DNA of 64,000 nucleotides from Chitinophaga filiformis (GTDB lineage Bacteria > Bacteroidota > Bacteroidia > Chitinophagales > Chitinophagaceae): contig NZ_JAKIRP010000008.1 of NCBI RefSeq assembly GCF_021646545.1, forward strand, positions 282,576-346,575. Reading direction: 5' to 3'. This document shows positions 9,286 to 18,500 of the stretch, in pieces; positions within the stretch are counted from its first letter, which is position 1; each line of letters begins with the position of its first letter. A program made the position numbers and the translations under genes. A model generated the notes under the pieces. The model was not told the origin of the DNA, ran no database searches, and saw nothing but the letters and a program-made list of their open reading frames with translations.

Positions 9286-10818
9286 ATGAGCGTTGCAACA
9301 TCTGCTGCCCCTTCTTCAACCCTGGCAGCACGTCCTGAATTTAAGACCAGGTATGAGCATTTTATTAACGGGGAATGGGTGCCACCATCCAGCGGTGAAT
9401 ATTTTGATAACATTTCTCCCATAGATGGTAAGGTTTTCACACAAGCTGCAAGAGGCAATGCCACTGATATTGATAAAGCGATAGATGCGGCCCATGAAGC
9501 ATTTAAAACATGGAGTAGAACAGCTGCTTCTTACAGGAGTAACCTGCTGTTGAAAATCGCACAGATAGTGGAAGATAACCTGGATTATCTGGCCGTTGTT
9601 GAGACAATAGACAACGGGAAACCTATCCGGGAAACAAAGGCGGCCGACCTGCCACTGGTAGTAGATCATTTTCGTTATTTCGCCGGAGTGATCCGCAGTG
9701 AGGAAGGCACGATCAGTGAACATGATGAAACCACGGTGAGCATCAACCTGCATGAGCCTATTGGTGTTGTGGGTCAGATCATCCCGTGGAACTTCCCGCT
9801 GCTCATGGCAGCCTGGAAGATTGCGCCTGCACTGGCTGCAGGTTGCTGCGTAGTGGTAAAACCTGCAGAACAGACGCCTACCAGCATTATGGTACTGATG
9901 GAACTGATCGGCAATGTATTACCGAAAGGTGTATTGAATATTGTAACCGGTTTCGGTGTGGAAGCGGGTAAACCGCTGGCATCATCTCCCAAAGTGCAGA
10001 AGGTTGCCTTTACGGGGGAAACTACTACCGGCAGGCTCATTATGCAATACGCCTCAGAAAACCTGATCCCCGTTACGATGGAATTGGGAGGTAAGAGTCC
10101 TAACATTTTCTTTGAAAGCGTAGCTGACGCAGATGATGAGTTCTTTGATAAAGCAGTAGAAGGAGCCGTACTGTTTGCCCTGAACCAGGGTGAGGTATGT
10201 ACCTGTCCAAGTCGTATACTGGTACACGATCACATCTATGATCGCTTCATGGACCGCGTTATTCAACGCACAAAAGCCATTAAGATGGGTAACCCGCTCG
10301 ACCCGGATGTTATGATGGGCGCCCAGGCCAGTGAAGACCAGTTCCAGAAGATACTGAGTTATCTGGATATTGGTAAACAGGAAGGCGCAGAAGTGTTATG
10401 CGGTGGCGATGCTTTCCATCAGAACAACGGGCTGGAGCACGGATTCTATGTTCAGCCTACACTCCTGAAAGGAAACAACAAGATGAGGGTATTCCAGGAA
10501 GAGATATTTGGACCGGTAGCTTGTGTGACCACTTTCAAATCGACAGAAGAAGCGATCGAGATTGCCAATGATACACTCTACGGATTGGGCGCAGGTGTCT
10601 GGACCCGGGATGCACATGAACTGTATCAGGTTCCAAGAGCATTACAGGCCGGTAGGGTATGGGTGAACTGCTATCATGCTTATCCGGCTCACGCACCATT
10701 CGGAGGATATAAGAAATCCGGTTTTGGAAGGGAAACACATAAGATGATGCTGAATCACTATCGTCAGACGAAGAATATGCTGATATCTTATGGTAAACAG
10801 AAACTTGGATTCTTCTAA
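9286..10818 (+). CDS. NAD(P)-dependent aldehyde dehydrogenase (AldB/ExaC type)
   Basis: Cytosolic enzyme oxidising short-chain aldehydes to carboxylic acids, 510 aa, full family length. The substrate-facing catalytic Cys305 lies in NQGEVCTCPSR, the general-base Glu266 in VTMELGGKSP, the nucleotide-binding glycines in FTGETTTGR (242-250), and PWNFPLLM at 167-174. The CTC motif and overall sequence resemble the acetaldehyde dehydrogenases AldB/ExaC. The DUF779 gene just downstream supports this, because that family is a recurrent neighbour of AldB/ExaC-type genes. An AraC regulator is divergent. Physiological role, probably acetaldehyde/alcohol oxidation or aldehyde detoxification, is inferred. 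Confidence 0.93.
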   Translation: MSVATSAAPSSTLAARPEFKTRYEHFINGEWVPPSSGEYFDNISPIDGKVFTQAARGNATDIDKAIDAAHEAFKTWSRTAASYRSNLLLKIAQIVEDNLDYLAVVETIDNGKPIRETKAADLPLVVDHFRYFAGVIRSEEGTISEHDETTVSINLHEPIGVVGQIIPWNFPLLMAAWKIAPALAAGCCVVVKPAEQTPTSIMVLMELIGNVLPKGVLNIVTGFGVEAGKPLASSPKVQKVAFTGETTTGRLIMQYASENLIPVTMELGGKSPNIFFESVADADDEFFDKAVEGAVLFALNQGEVCTCPSRILVHDHIYDRFMDRVIQRTKAIKMGNPLDPDVMMGAQASEDQFQKILSYLDIGKQEGAEVLCGGDAFHQNNGLEHGFYVQPTLLKGNNKMRVFQEEIFGPVACVTTFKSTEEAIEIANDTLYGLGAGVWTRDAHELYQVPRALQAGRVWVNCYHAYPAHAPFGGYKKSGFGRETHKMMLNHYRQTKNMLISYGKQKLGFF

Positions 10819-10865
10819 ATAAATTACCGATCAGGAGTTAAAAATTGATTTGTGTTTGTTGCAGA

Positions 10866-10985
10866 CATGGGTACCCGCGGCTATCACCCGGGCTACAAAT
10901 ACCCACGGGATATTATCCCCGCGCTACAGACACACCAGGGTTGCACCCGGGGCTACAAATATACCCGGGGTTGCACCCCAGGTTC
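10866..10985. repeat. GC-rich array of short palindromic and direct repeats
   Basis: In the gap between the aldehyde dehydrogenase and DUF779 genes, CACCCGGGCTACAAATACCC (10885-10904) recurs as a variant with two small insertions at 10944-10966, about 60 bp later. Several copies of the self-complementary core GGGT-N3-ACCC surround them. The block is much richer in GC than its flanks and resembles dispersed REP-like units. The open frame through it is not the start of the DUF779 gene. Confidence 0.55.
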
Positions 10986-11032
10986 CATGTTTCGGAATTC
11001 CTGATTTTTTATATAGTGTCTTAACTTTTTTC

Positions 11033-11404
11033 ATGACTAAGAGAATCATAGCAACTGAGGACGCCATATCCTTGATCAATGAGCTCCGTCACAGGCATGG
11101 CCCCCTGATGTTTCACCAAAGTGGGGGCTGTTGTGACGGCTCACAACCAATGTGCTTTCCCGAGGGGGAGTTTAAAACAGGAGCTACTGACGTATGCCTC
11201 GGTGAAGTAGATGGATGTAAGTTTTATATGAACGGGGACCAGTTTGAATACTGGAAACACACGCAATTGATCCTGGACGTCATCAAAGGGCGTGGAAGTA
11301 GTTTTTCACTGGAGATCCCCCTGGGAGTCAGATTTCATATCCGCTCCCGCGTATTCTCGGATGAAGAGTTTGCGGAGCTGGAAACGACACAACCGCTGAC
11401 TTAA
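11033..11404 (+). CDS. DUF779 domain protein
   Basis: 123 aa from the ATG at 11033 (MTKRIIATEDAISLINELRH). The frame is open further upstream to 10850, but that stretch runs through a GC-rich repeat array and translates to low-complexity sequence, so the internal start is preferred. Diagnostic DUF779 features are LMFHQSGGCCDGSQPMCF with a vicinal Cys pair, GATDVCLG, and FHIRSRVFSDEE near the C-terminus. The family's role is not established; its repeated pairing with AldB/ExaC-type aldehyde dehydrogenases, as here, suggests a helper or redox/metal function in aldehyde metabolism. The conserved cysteines could bind a metal. Confidence 0.88.
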   Translation: MTKRIIATEDAISLINELRHRHGPLMFHQSGGCCDGSQPMCFPEGEFKTGATDVCLGEVDGCKFYMNGDQFEYWKHTQLILDVIKGRGSSFSLEIPLGVRFHIRSRVFSDEEFAELETTQPLT

Positions 11405-11423
11405 ACACTATCCCGAAAAATGG

Positions 11424-11456
11424 AAAGTCCTGCAGTTTCAACTGACAGGACTTTTC
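11424..11456. terminator. Bidirectional intrinsic terminator between convergent genes
   Basis: AAAGTCCTGCAGTT and AACTGACAGGACTTTT pair with one bulged A and a 2-base loop, giving T-runs on both strands. It separates the convergent DUF779 (+) and GH5 (-) genes. Confidence 0.75.
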
Positions 11457-11523
11457 ATATCAAATTGTAAGCTTATGATGATCAGTGGATAATAACCCCT
11501 TGCCTGTATGGCATGATAAATTC

Positions 11524-13296
11524 TTAGGGTACAGGGGATTTTTCAAAATGAATGGCTTTCAAGTCAAATCCTCCGGTTTCAGCATATAGCCGGAGGGTTT
11601 GGCGGCCATTCCTGAGTACAATATTTTTCAGCGTATAGGCCTGCCACTCACCACGTTTATTTTCTTTTGCCGGGATCACGGTTACTTTACCTGTTGGTTT
11701 TCCGTCAATTGTCACAGCCAGTTTGCCAGGCGCATTACCTGGTGCAGCGATGAAAGAAAGTGTATACTTTCCTTTCAGGGAAATATTCATTGTGTACTTC
11801 AACCATTCGCCGGTAGCAAAATCGGTTACGTAATAGCTGTTTGCATCAGCGGAATCAGCTACAATGTCTACACCATCATTCCGGTATACCCTGCCACGGT
11901 TGCCGCCCACCCATTTAGGATTGGATATACGGTAATTTGCCGTATCAGTATCAAAGTAAGCCGCACGGTTTACTCCGAGATCATAATCCACTGCAGCCAG
12001 CGTCCCTGTGTTCGTGATCGTATTGTTTTTAAAAGGCAACGTTTTTTCAGAGAAGGGCTGACGGATCATCGCGTCGATGACGTCGCGGTGAAGGATGTTG
12101 TTGCTGATATTCGTTCCTCTGGCCACTTCCATCAAACCTTCATAGGCCATATCACTGGCGGGTGCGCTGCCCTTGCCGCTGATATAGTTGATCACGCGCA
12201 TATATTTTTCGTTGGACGGGATCTCCAGCGGATTGTTAGCGCCTAACTTCTTCAGTGGCCACCACGACCAGCCGATGTTGTTCTTTTCAAACAGGCGGAT
12301 GGCTTCCGTAAACCAGACATTCGAGTTCTCACCTGTTTCTCCCAGCCATACAGGTACATTATACTTCTGGCGGAAGTCCAGGATATGCTGGATGGACCTG
12401 GTATCATTCAGGTTCCAGTATTTATGGAAACTCAGTACCATATTCTTGTCCCATGGTGGCAGCATGCCGTTGTAATTGTTTCCCCAGCCATTGCCCTCAA
12501 TGATGATGATATGTCTGTTGTCTACTTCGCGGATCGCTTTCGTAATATCCTGCAGTAATTGTTTAAGCGGAACGTTGTTCTGTTCTTTCAGGCCGTTCTT
12601 GTCATTTTCAGGGTCTTCGAAGCCATAGTTAGGCTCGTTCAGAATGTCATAAGCGCCGATGAAAGGCTCATCCTGGTAACGTTCAGCAAGCTTCTTCCAC
12701 AATGCCACGGTCTTTAAGCGGTCAGGCTCACTTTCCCAGAGAGAAGGTTTCGAGCCGTCGCGGTCAGAAATGTTCAGGTCATTCCCTTGTCCGCCGGGAG
12801 CCGCATGCAGGTCCAGGATCAGGTACATGTTGTTTGCCTTACACCATGCCAGCAGGCTGTCTGTCATTACGAAGCCTTTTTCCAGCCAGGTGTGCTGTCC
12901 GGCCACAGGCTCTTTGTCTGCCGGTAGGGTATACAGGTTAAAGTGCATGGGCAAACGAACAGAATTGAAGCCCCAGGCTTTCAGGGAGTCAATATCTGCT
13001 TTGGTCGTGTGGTTGTCCAGCCAGGCGTCATAGAATTCCTGTGTTCTTTGCGGCCCGATGAGGCGTTCAATACCTGCACGGATCTTATGCTGCTGGCCCT
13101 GGCCGTTTACCCGTAACATATATCCTTCCTGCAGCATCCAGCCGCCAAGGCCAATACCACGCAAGAGTACATTTTCTCCTTTCTGGTTAACGATCTGTGT
13201 GCCTTTGGCCCTGAGGAAGCCCTGGCTCCGGCTCTGTAATGGATTGAAGGACAGGGAGATCAATAACAATAACGTGACGTGTTTAGATAGTTTCAT
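11524..13296 (-). CDS. Secreted GH5-family glycoside hydrolase with C-terminal CBM6-like module
   Basis: 590 aa with a signal peptide (about 1-24, LLLLISLSFNPLQSRSQ). The (beta/alpha)8 domain (about 28-375) has the acid/base Glu221 in YDILNEPNYG, the nucleophile Glu320 in VWLGETGEN, LPMHFN at 115-120 and DLHAAPGGQGND at 162-173, all GH5-type. The C-terminal portion (about 440-590) resembles a CBM6-type beta-sandwich (WVGGNRGRVYRNDGVDI, TGEWLKYTMNISLKGKYTLS, GGFDLKAIHF). The likely substrate is a beta-glucan or related polysaccharide; the subfamily cannot be fixed by eye. It is transcribed alone, with no SusC/D pair beside it. Confidence 0.9.
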   Translation of the reverse strand: MKLSKHVTLLLLISLSFNPLQSRSQGFLRAKGTQIVNQKGENVLLRGIGLGGWMLQEGYMLRVNGQGQQHKIRAGIERLIGPQRTQEFYDAWLDNHTTKADIDSLKAWGFNSVRLPMHFNLYTLPADKEPVAGQHTWLEKGFVMTDSLLAWCKANNMYLILDLHAAPGGQGNDLNISDRDGSKPSLWESEPDRLKTVALWKKLAERYQDEPFIGAYDILNEPNYGFEDPENDKNGLKEQNNVPLKQLLQDITKAIREVDNRHIIIIEGNGWGNNYNGMLPPWDKNMVLSFHKYWNLNDTRSIQHILDFRQKYNVPVWLGETGENSNVWFTEAIRLFEKNNIGWSWWPLKKLGANNPLEIPSNEKYMRVINYISGKGSAPASDMAYEGLMEVARGTNISNNILHRDVIDAMIRQPFSEKTLPFKNNTITNTGTLAAVDYDLGVNRAAYFDTDTANYRISNPKWVGGNRGRVYRNDGVDIVADSADANSYYVTDFATGEWLKYTMNISLKGKYTLSFIAAPGNAPGKLAVTIDGKPTGKVTVIPAKENKRGEWQAYTLKNIVLRNGRQTLRLYAETGGFDLKAIHFEKSPVP

Positions 13297-13458
13297 AACA
13301 ATGAATTAGACTAAAAATTGACGAGGTAACAAAATAGGGATTTATGAACAGAAAAAAGATGAGGATTGATAAGTGGGTTGACATGTCTGTTTAGCGGCGA
13401 TTCCGTGTAATTCCTGAAAAAGAGCATTATCCGTGCAAGACGGGAGTTCTGCGAACTG

Positions 13459-13566
13459 TTATAAGAATTGAAGCAAGATCAGGTTAAAAAGTAAAGGAAG
13501 CACCAACGCCACGAGGACGGTGACCACGAAGAGTATTACATATTCGAATATCTTTTTTGGTTTCAT
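13459..13566 (-). CDS. Putative 35-aa small membrane protein
   Basis: An ATG at 13566 opens a 35-codon frame starting MKPKKIFEYVILFVVTVLVA, followed by LVLPLLFNLILLQFL and a TAA. The layout is a basic N-terminus and one hydrophobic helix of about 25 residues. GAAGG lies just upstream of the ATG, acting as a possible ribosome site. It sits 37 bp downstream of the DUF2809 membrane protein gene on the same strand, so co-transcription is possible. Evidence is compositional only. Confidence 0.4.
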   Translation of the reverse strand: MKPKKIFEYVILFVVTVLVALVLPLLFNLILLQFL

Positions 13567-13603
13567 GACCTTCAGATACGATTTGAATATTTAGCCGGGG
13601 AAC

Positions 13604-13999
13604 TTAACGCATAACGCGGGAGCGTTCCAGCATCAATGCAATACCTGTTCCCAGCAGCGCGCCTACTGCATAGCAGATACAATCGCTCAGCACAAAATCA
13701 TAACCCAGTATCAGGCCGAATGGGAACGTATGCCGCAGCTGCACGATCCAGCTGGCTTTATATAATTGCTGCAGTTCGATAATGATGCACGCCAGGAGGG
13801 TAAGTATACCCAGCTTTACGGGTTCAGTAGCAGGGAATAAAAACCTTAAAAAGAAGAACAGGCAGGTGGCATACAGTACGTCGCCCCCATAGGTGCTGAT
13901 AAGTCCTGGAAAGTAATGTGGGTATAAACGCGTAGCCAATCCAATGGGAATGGTGAGCAGGAACAGTACAAAGTATAGGAATATCTTCTTCGCTCTCAT
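13604..13999 (-). CDS. DUF2809 family membrane protein
   Basis: 131 aa from the ATG at 13999 (MRAKKIFLYFVLFLL); an ATG three codons upstream (14008) is also possible. Four hydrophobic segments are visible (about 6-25, 42-55, 64-80, 106-126). The motifs RLYPHYFPGLISTYGGDVLYA and IIELQQLYKASWIVQLRHT match the DUF2809 pattern, a family of unknown function resembling VanZ-type small membrane proteins. A near-consensus promoter ends only a few bases from the start, implying a very short leader and favouring the 13999 start. Confidence 0.8.
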   Translation of the reverse strand: MRAKKIFLYFVLFLLTIPIGLATRLYPHYFPGLISTYGGDVLYATCLFFFLRFLFPATEPVKLGILTLLACIIIELQQLYKASWIVQLRHTFPFGLILGYDFVLSDCICYAVGALLGTGIALMLERSRVMR

Positions 14000-14013
14000 A
14001 GGTTTCATAGGTC

Positions 14014-14042
14014 CAAATATAGGAAATATTAGAAAGTTTCAA
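14014..14042 (-). promoter_or_regulatory. Near-consensus Bacteroidota promoter for the DUF2809 gene
   Basis: On the minus strand: TTG (14042-14040), an 18-bp spacer, then TATATTTG (14021-14014). The expected transcript start is close to the ATG, predicting a very short or absent leader. The promoter overlaps the end of the AraC remnant upstream. Confidence 0.55.
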
Positions 14043-14335
14043 CATTCATAGTGCCTGCAAACGTGCGGAGATATTCAGTGGGAATGACACCTGTTATTTT
14101 CCTGAAATACTGGTTGAAGGATGATTTGGCTTTGGGACCCGCAGTCGAAAGCCAGGGTAAGTACGTTAACCGGCAGCGCCTTGCTGCTCATAAACTGCAT
14201 CTGCTGAATGGCACGTTCAATGCGCAGTTCATTGATGGACTGATAGAATGTTTTGTTGTTGACGGGAGAGAACCCCTTTAAATGACCTGTTAAGTGGTGA
14301 TCGAAGTAGCTTGTTGGCTGTTTTGCGTCCAGCTG
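14029..14335 (-). pseudogene. Frameshifted remnant of an AraC-family regulator (DNA-binding domain only)
   Basis: The minus strand encodes the last part of an AraC DNA-binding domain in two frames. The first carries NKTFYQSINELRIERAIQQM and LPVNVLTLAFDCGSQS. A one-base shift (extra C near AGCC-AAA) moves into KSSFNQYFRKITGVIPTEYL, then RTFAGTMNVETF and a stop. Joined, these give the classic AraC signature (LRIERA, LAFDCG-xxS-KSSFNQYFRK-TG-P-EY). The effector domain is absent and a stop lies just upstream, so it is a decayed fragment. A sequencing error could explain the frameshift but not the missing N-terminus. Confidence 0.75.
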
Positions 14336-14399
14336 TTATGGTTGGTTGACCAGAAACGGGCCAAAAACGATCCTGCCCGGAAGGAATGGAGGCGGCTTG

Positions 14400-14429
14400 T
14401 TGGTAGTTTACTCGCTTCGTTTATCTTTA
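14400..14429 (+). promoter_or_regulatory. Promoter candidate for the SDR gene
   Basis: TTG at 14400-14402, a 19-bp spacer and TATCTTTA at 14422-14429, one mismatch from TTG-N19-TAnnTTTG. It lies 60 bp upstream of the start at 14489. Confidence 0.45.
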
Positions 14430-14488
14430 CGGCGCGGGGAGTCAATTAATGGACCTGACCGCATCAATCCTGAAAACCAACAAGCGAT

Positions 14489-15154
14489 ATGAAAATAAGA
14501 GCCATTATTACGGGAGCAACGGGTATGGTAGGAGAGGGCGTTCTGCACGAATGCCTGCTAAGCACAGATGTAGAGGCGGTGCTGGTCATCAACAGGAGGC
14601 CCTGTGGCGTGACGCATCCTAAGCTGAAAGAGATCATTCACGCCGATTTCTTCGATTTTAGCCCCATCAGGGAACAATTAAGTGGCTATAACGCCTGTTA
14701 TTTCTGCCTGGGCGTTTCGTCTGTAGGCATGAGCAAGGAAACCTATTACAGGATGACTTATACCCTGACCATGCATGTGGCGGAAACTTTGAGTCAGCTA
14801 AACAAGGATATGACCTTCTGTTACGTATCCGGGGCAGGGACTGACAGTACGGAAAAAGGCCGGTCAAACTGGGCCAGGGTAAAGGGGAAAACGGAGAACG
14901 ACCTGATGGAATTGCCATTCCGGGCGGTGTTTGCCTTCCGTCCGGGTTTTATCAGACCTATTAAGGGCCTGAAGTATGTGCATTCATTTTACAAATACAT
15001 CGGCTGGATGTTCCCCATCGGCCGTGCACTGTTTCCGGGTGGATTTGCAAAACTGGAGGAGATAGGGCAGGCGATGATCAATGTGACATTGAACGGATAT
15101 CAGAAAAAGACAATCGAAGGAAAAGATATTATCGCCCTGGGGAAGAGGGCATAA
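14489..15154 (+). CDS. Atypical short-chain dehydrogenase/NAD(P)-binding epimerase-like protein
   Basis: 221 aa, a single Rossmann domain. The N-terminal dinucleotide motif is ITGATGMVGEGVL (8-20), a GxxGxxG form. NRRP (around 35-38) follows beta-2, and CYFCLGVSSVGMSKETYYRM lies where atypical SDRs contact the cofactor. CYVSGAGTDSTEKGRSNWAR, then K, resembles the Ser-...-Lys active-site segment without the usual YxxxK. PFRAVFAFRPGFIRP near 145-160 is typical of NAD(P)H-binding epimerase-like proteins. Substrate unknown. A monocistronic gene with its own promoter. Confidence 0.8.
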   Translation: MKIRAIITGATGMVGEGVLHECLLSTDVEAVLVINRRPCGVTHPKLKEIIHADFFDFSPIREQLSGYNACYFCLGVSSVGMSKETYYRMTYTLTMHVAETLSQLNKDMTFCYVSGAGTDSTEKGRSNWARVKGKTENDLMELPFRAVFAFRPGFIRPIKGLKYVHSFYKYIGWMFPIGRALFPGGFAKLEEIGQAMINVTLNGYQKKTIEGKDIIALGKRA

Positions 15155-15538
15155 TATCTTTTCCTGTTCATACAGGACATCTGCGTGTATTCTTCTCCAA
15201 TTTTTATTCTGTTAACTTCTCATTAACTACTTTTTCAAAAAGTTGACCGTACTTCGCATTGCTTTAATAACCATTAGTTTCTTATGACCATTCATTGTTT
15301 AAGTATGAAAAGTTGGTATCTACAATACCTATCACTGTAACCATATATTTCCGAATTACATAGATTATTGTTAGTCCCGGATCTGTGCAGTGCTGGCTAT
15401 ATAGTCTCCATTGATTGTTTTAATGTTGTCGCATTTGTGCCGCTATGCTGCCGCCATTGGGGATTGTCATGATGGGGACGCGTCACTTATCCGCGTTATG
15501 TTAATCTTTATTTGTTAATCATTATGTATAACCATACC
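15155..15538. other. Intergenic region upstream of the RHS gene
   Basis: About 380 bp, AT-rich, without a convincing gene. A small hairpin (TCCTGT-TCAT-ACAGGA, 15162-15177) follows the SDR stop but lacks a T-tract. I found no full-consensus promoter for the RHS gene. Confidence 0.5.
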
Positions 15539-18500
15539 ATGAAAGTAACCGGTATCCTTTTATTCATTTCTTTATCTATCGCGGGAATTTTACGGGCACA
15601 GAACAGACCCGCTAATACCAGCAGACCTGTAGCTATTCCCGCAGCGGCGCTGGCTCCTTATAGCACCACTATGGTCAATTCCGTTCGCACCTGGACGCCT
15701 TCCATGCCGGTATCTGAAAGTGCAGTGGTCACGTCTGCAGCCAGAACGGTGACGGAGGTGAAACAGGAAACGCAATATTTCGACGGTCTGGGGCGCCTGT
15801 TACAGACGGTAGAAAAGGGCGCCAGTCCGGCAGGCAGAGATCTGGTCACTCCCATTGAGTACGATGCCTTTGGAAGGGAACGATATCAATATCTGCCCTA
15901 TGTACCGAAGACCGGGAGTGTCAATGACGGTCTTTTTAAGATGGCGCCATTCATCAGCCAGCGTGCCTTTTACAGGGACAGCACCCTTGTACCCGGAACA
16001 GGAAGCGATAGTATTTACTACGCGCAGACAGCCTATGAAGCCTCTCCTCTAAACCGTGCATTACAGACCTGGGCGCCGGGCAACAGTTGGGCAAAAGAAG
16101 GTGGTAATCATCCTGTAAAACAGCAATACCAGATAAACAGTATAGCAGATTCCGTGAGGCTGTGGAGTTTACTAACTGCGTCCCTCATACCGGTCAGCAG
16201 CCGGGTATATGGCAACGGAGAATTGTTGAAGGAGGTTGTCATCAATGAAGCAGGTGTGCAAACGGTGACATATAAAGACAAAGAGGAGCACGTAGTTCTG
16301 AAAAAGACTCAGCTGGCCACTACACCAGGTACGGCACATACGGGATGGCTTTGCACTTACTACGTCTACGACGCGCTGGGAGATCTGCGGTTTATAATAC
16401 CGCCCAAAGCAGTAGAAGCCATCCGCAGTAACTGGACGATACCTGCTGATGTAGCCAGGGAGTTATGCTTCTGCTACCGTTACGATAAACGCAGCCGGAT
16501 GATCGTACAAAAGGTGCCGGGAGCCGATAGTACTGAAATGGTGTACGATGAAAGGGACAGGCTGATAGGTAAAAGAGATGGGATTCTGAAGGCCTTGGGC
16601 ATGTGGCATGGCACTTATTACGACCAGCTGGACCGGGAGCAGAAAACGGTCTTATTCTACGACGCCAGGAGCCGGGATGCTTTGCAGGCAGCCGTTAATC
16701 AGGCAGGATTTAATCCACTGAATGCCTTTCCATTCATTGCATCCTCCGCATTGCGGGTACTGACAAACACTTATTACGATAATTATAATTTCCCCGGCAG
16801 GCAGAATTATGTGACGACCGACATCACAAAAGTGGAGGCAGGAGCGAATCCCTACGCAGAAGCCTTATCATCAGCGCCTGGCACAATGACCAGGGGCTTA
16901 ATGACAGGCAAACGTTATCGTATTGAAGCCATGGAGCAGTTCAATACTACGACGATCTACTACAACGACAAAGGACGGGTGATCCAGACCATTGCAGACA
17001 ACATGCCGGGCGGCAGGGATATTACCAACACGCTCTATGACTTCAGCGGCAAAGTGTTGAGCACCTACCTGAAACATACCAATCCACGCAGCACATCGAC
17101 ACCACAAACAACAATACTCACGCAGTTCGACTACGACGCCATGGGCAGGATTGACACCATTAAAAAGCGGATCAACGACAATCCCGCCTTCCAGCGCACA
17201 ATCGCAGTCAACACGTACGACGAACTCGGGCGACTGAAAACAAAGCGTCTGGACGTAAGCGGGCCGGCTACCCAACTGGAGCTGCTGCAGTACGAGTACA
17301 ACATCCGGGGATGGTTAAGGTTTCAGAACCGGCAGTTTGTCAACACACCCAATATCACCGTGAATTGGTTCGGACAGGAATATTGTTACGACTATGGATT
17401 TGACAGTCTCGCGTACACCGGGAATATTGCCGGCATTAAATGGAAAAGTCTGTCAGACGGCATTCCCCGCGCTTATGGATACGACTACGACAGAGCTGAG
17501 CGGCTGACCCGTGCGGATTTTACTGAGCAATTAAGTGGCAGTACTGCCTGGACAAGCACAAGAGCAGATTTCTCAGTCAGCGGATTAACCTATGATCCAG
17601 GGGGGAACCTCTTATCAATGAAACAAAGGGGCTTAAACGGTCCTGTCATTCAGACGATAGACAGTTTGAAATACGGCTATTTTCTCAACAGCCACCGGCT
17701 TAGCTATGTAACTGATAAAAAGAACAATCCTGCCAGCACATTAGGCGATTTTAAAGAAACAGACAACCGGGAAGTACAGGATTACTGGTATGACCCGAAC
17801 GGCAACATAGCGAAGGACAGGAACAAAGGCATTGACAGCATTTACTATAACCACCAGCAATTGCCTGCTATTCTTTATGCAAAGAACAAGCAGGCGTCCA
17901 TTTACTATCTGTACGCAGGTGGTACCGGTGAGCGGCTGGCAAAGATGGTATCAGATCTTAGTACTCAACCGCAGCTGTTCCGTACAACCCATTACATAAA
18001 TGGCATTCAGTATGAACGGGACAGTTTACAATTTATATCCCATGAAGAGGGCCGGATCCGACCCATATACAGAACGGGCCAGCCGGTAACGTATGCGTTT
18101 GACTATTTCATAAAAGATCAATTGGGTAACGTCCGTATGGTATTGAGCAGCCCAAAAGACACCGCTATTTATGCCGCAACGATGGAAACGGCGAAGGCCG
18201 GCGTTGAAAATGCCCTGTTCAGCAACATTGACAATACGCGTACCGCGAAACCTGCCAACTATCCGGCAGACGCCACCACCAGTCCCAACGCTTACGTAGC
18301 AAGGCTCAACGCTATCAACGGGCGGAAGATTGGACCATCTCTGGCACTAAGGGTGATGGCGGGCGACAGTATTCAGATAGGAGTGAGGGCACTCTATAAA
18401 CATATAGGTGCAGCAACTTCCAATAGCACTCCGGCCGCCATGGTAGTCGCCATTCTGGATGCCTTCAGCGGCACAGGTGTTACGGACGGTATACACCAGG

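Noticed and set aside
10850..11032. Upstream extension of the DUF779 gene
   Set aside because: The extension crosses a GC-rich repeat array; the family N-terminus corresponds to the internal ATG at 11033.
14051..14281. A 76-codon + strand open frame
   Set aside because: The opposite strand encodes a recognisable, frameshifted AraC DNA-binding domain that explains the sequence.
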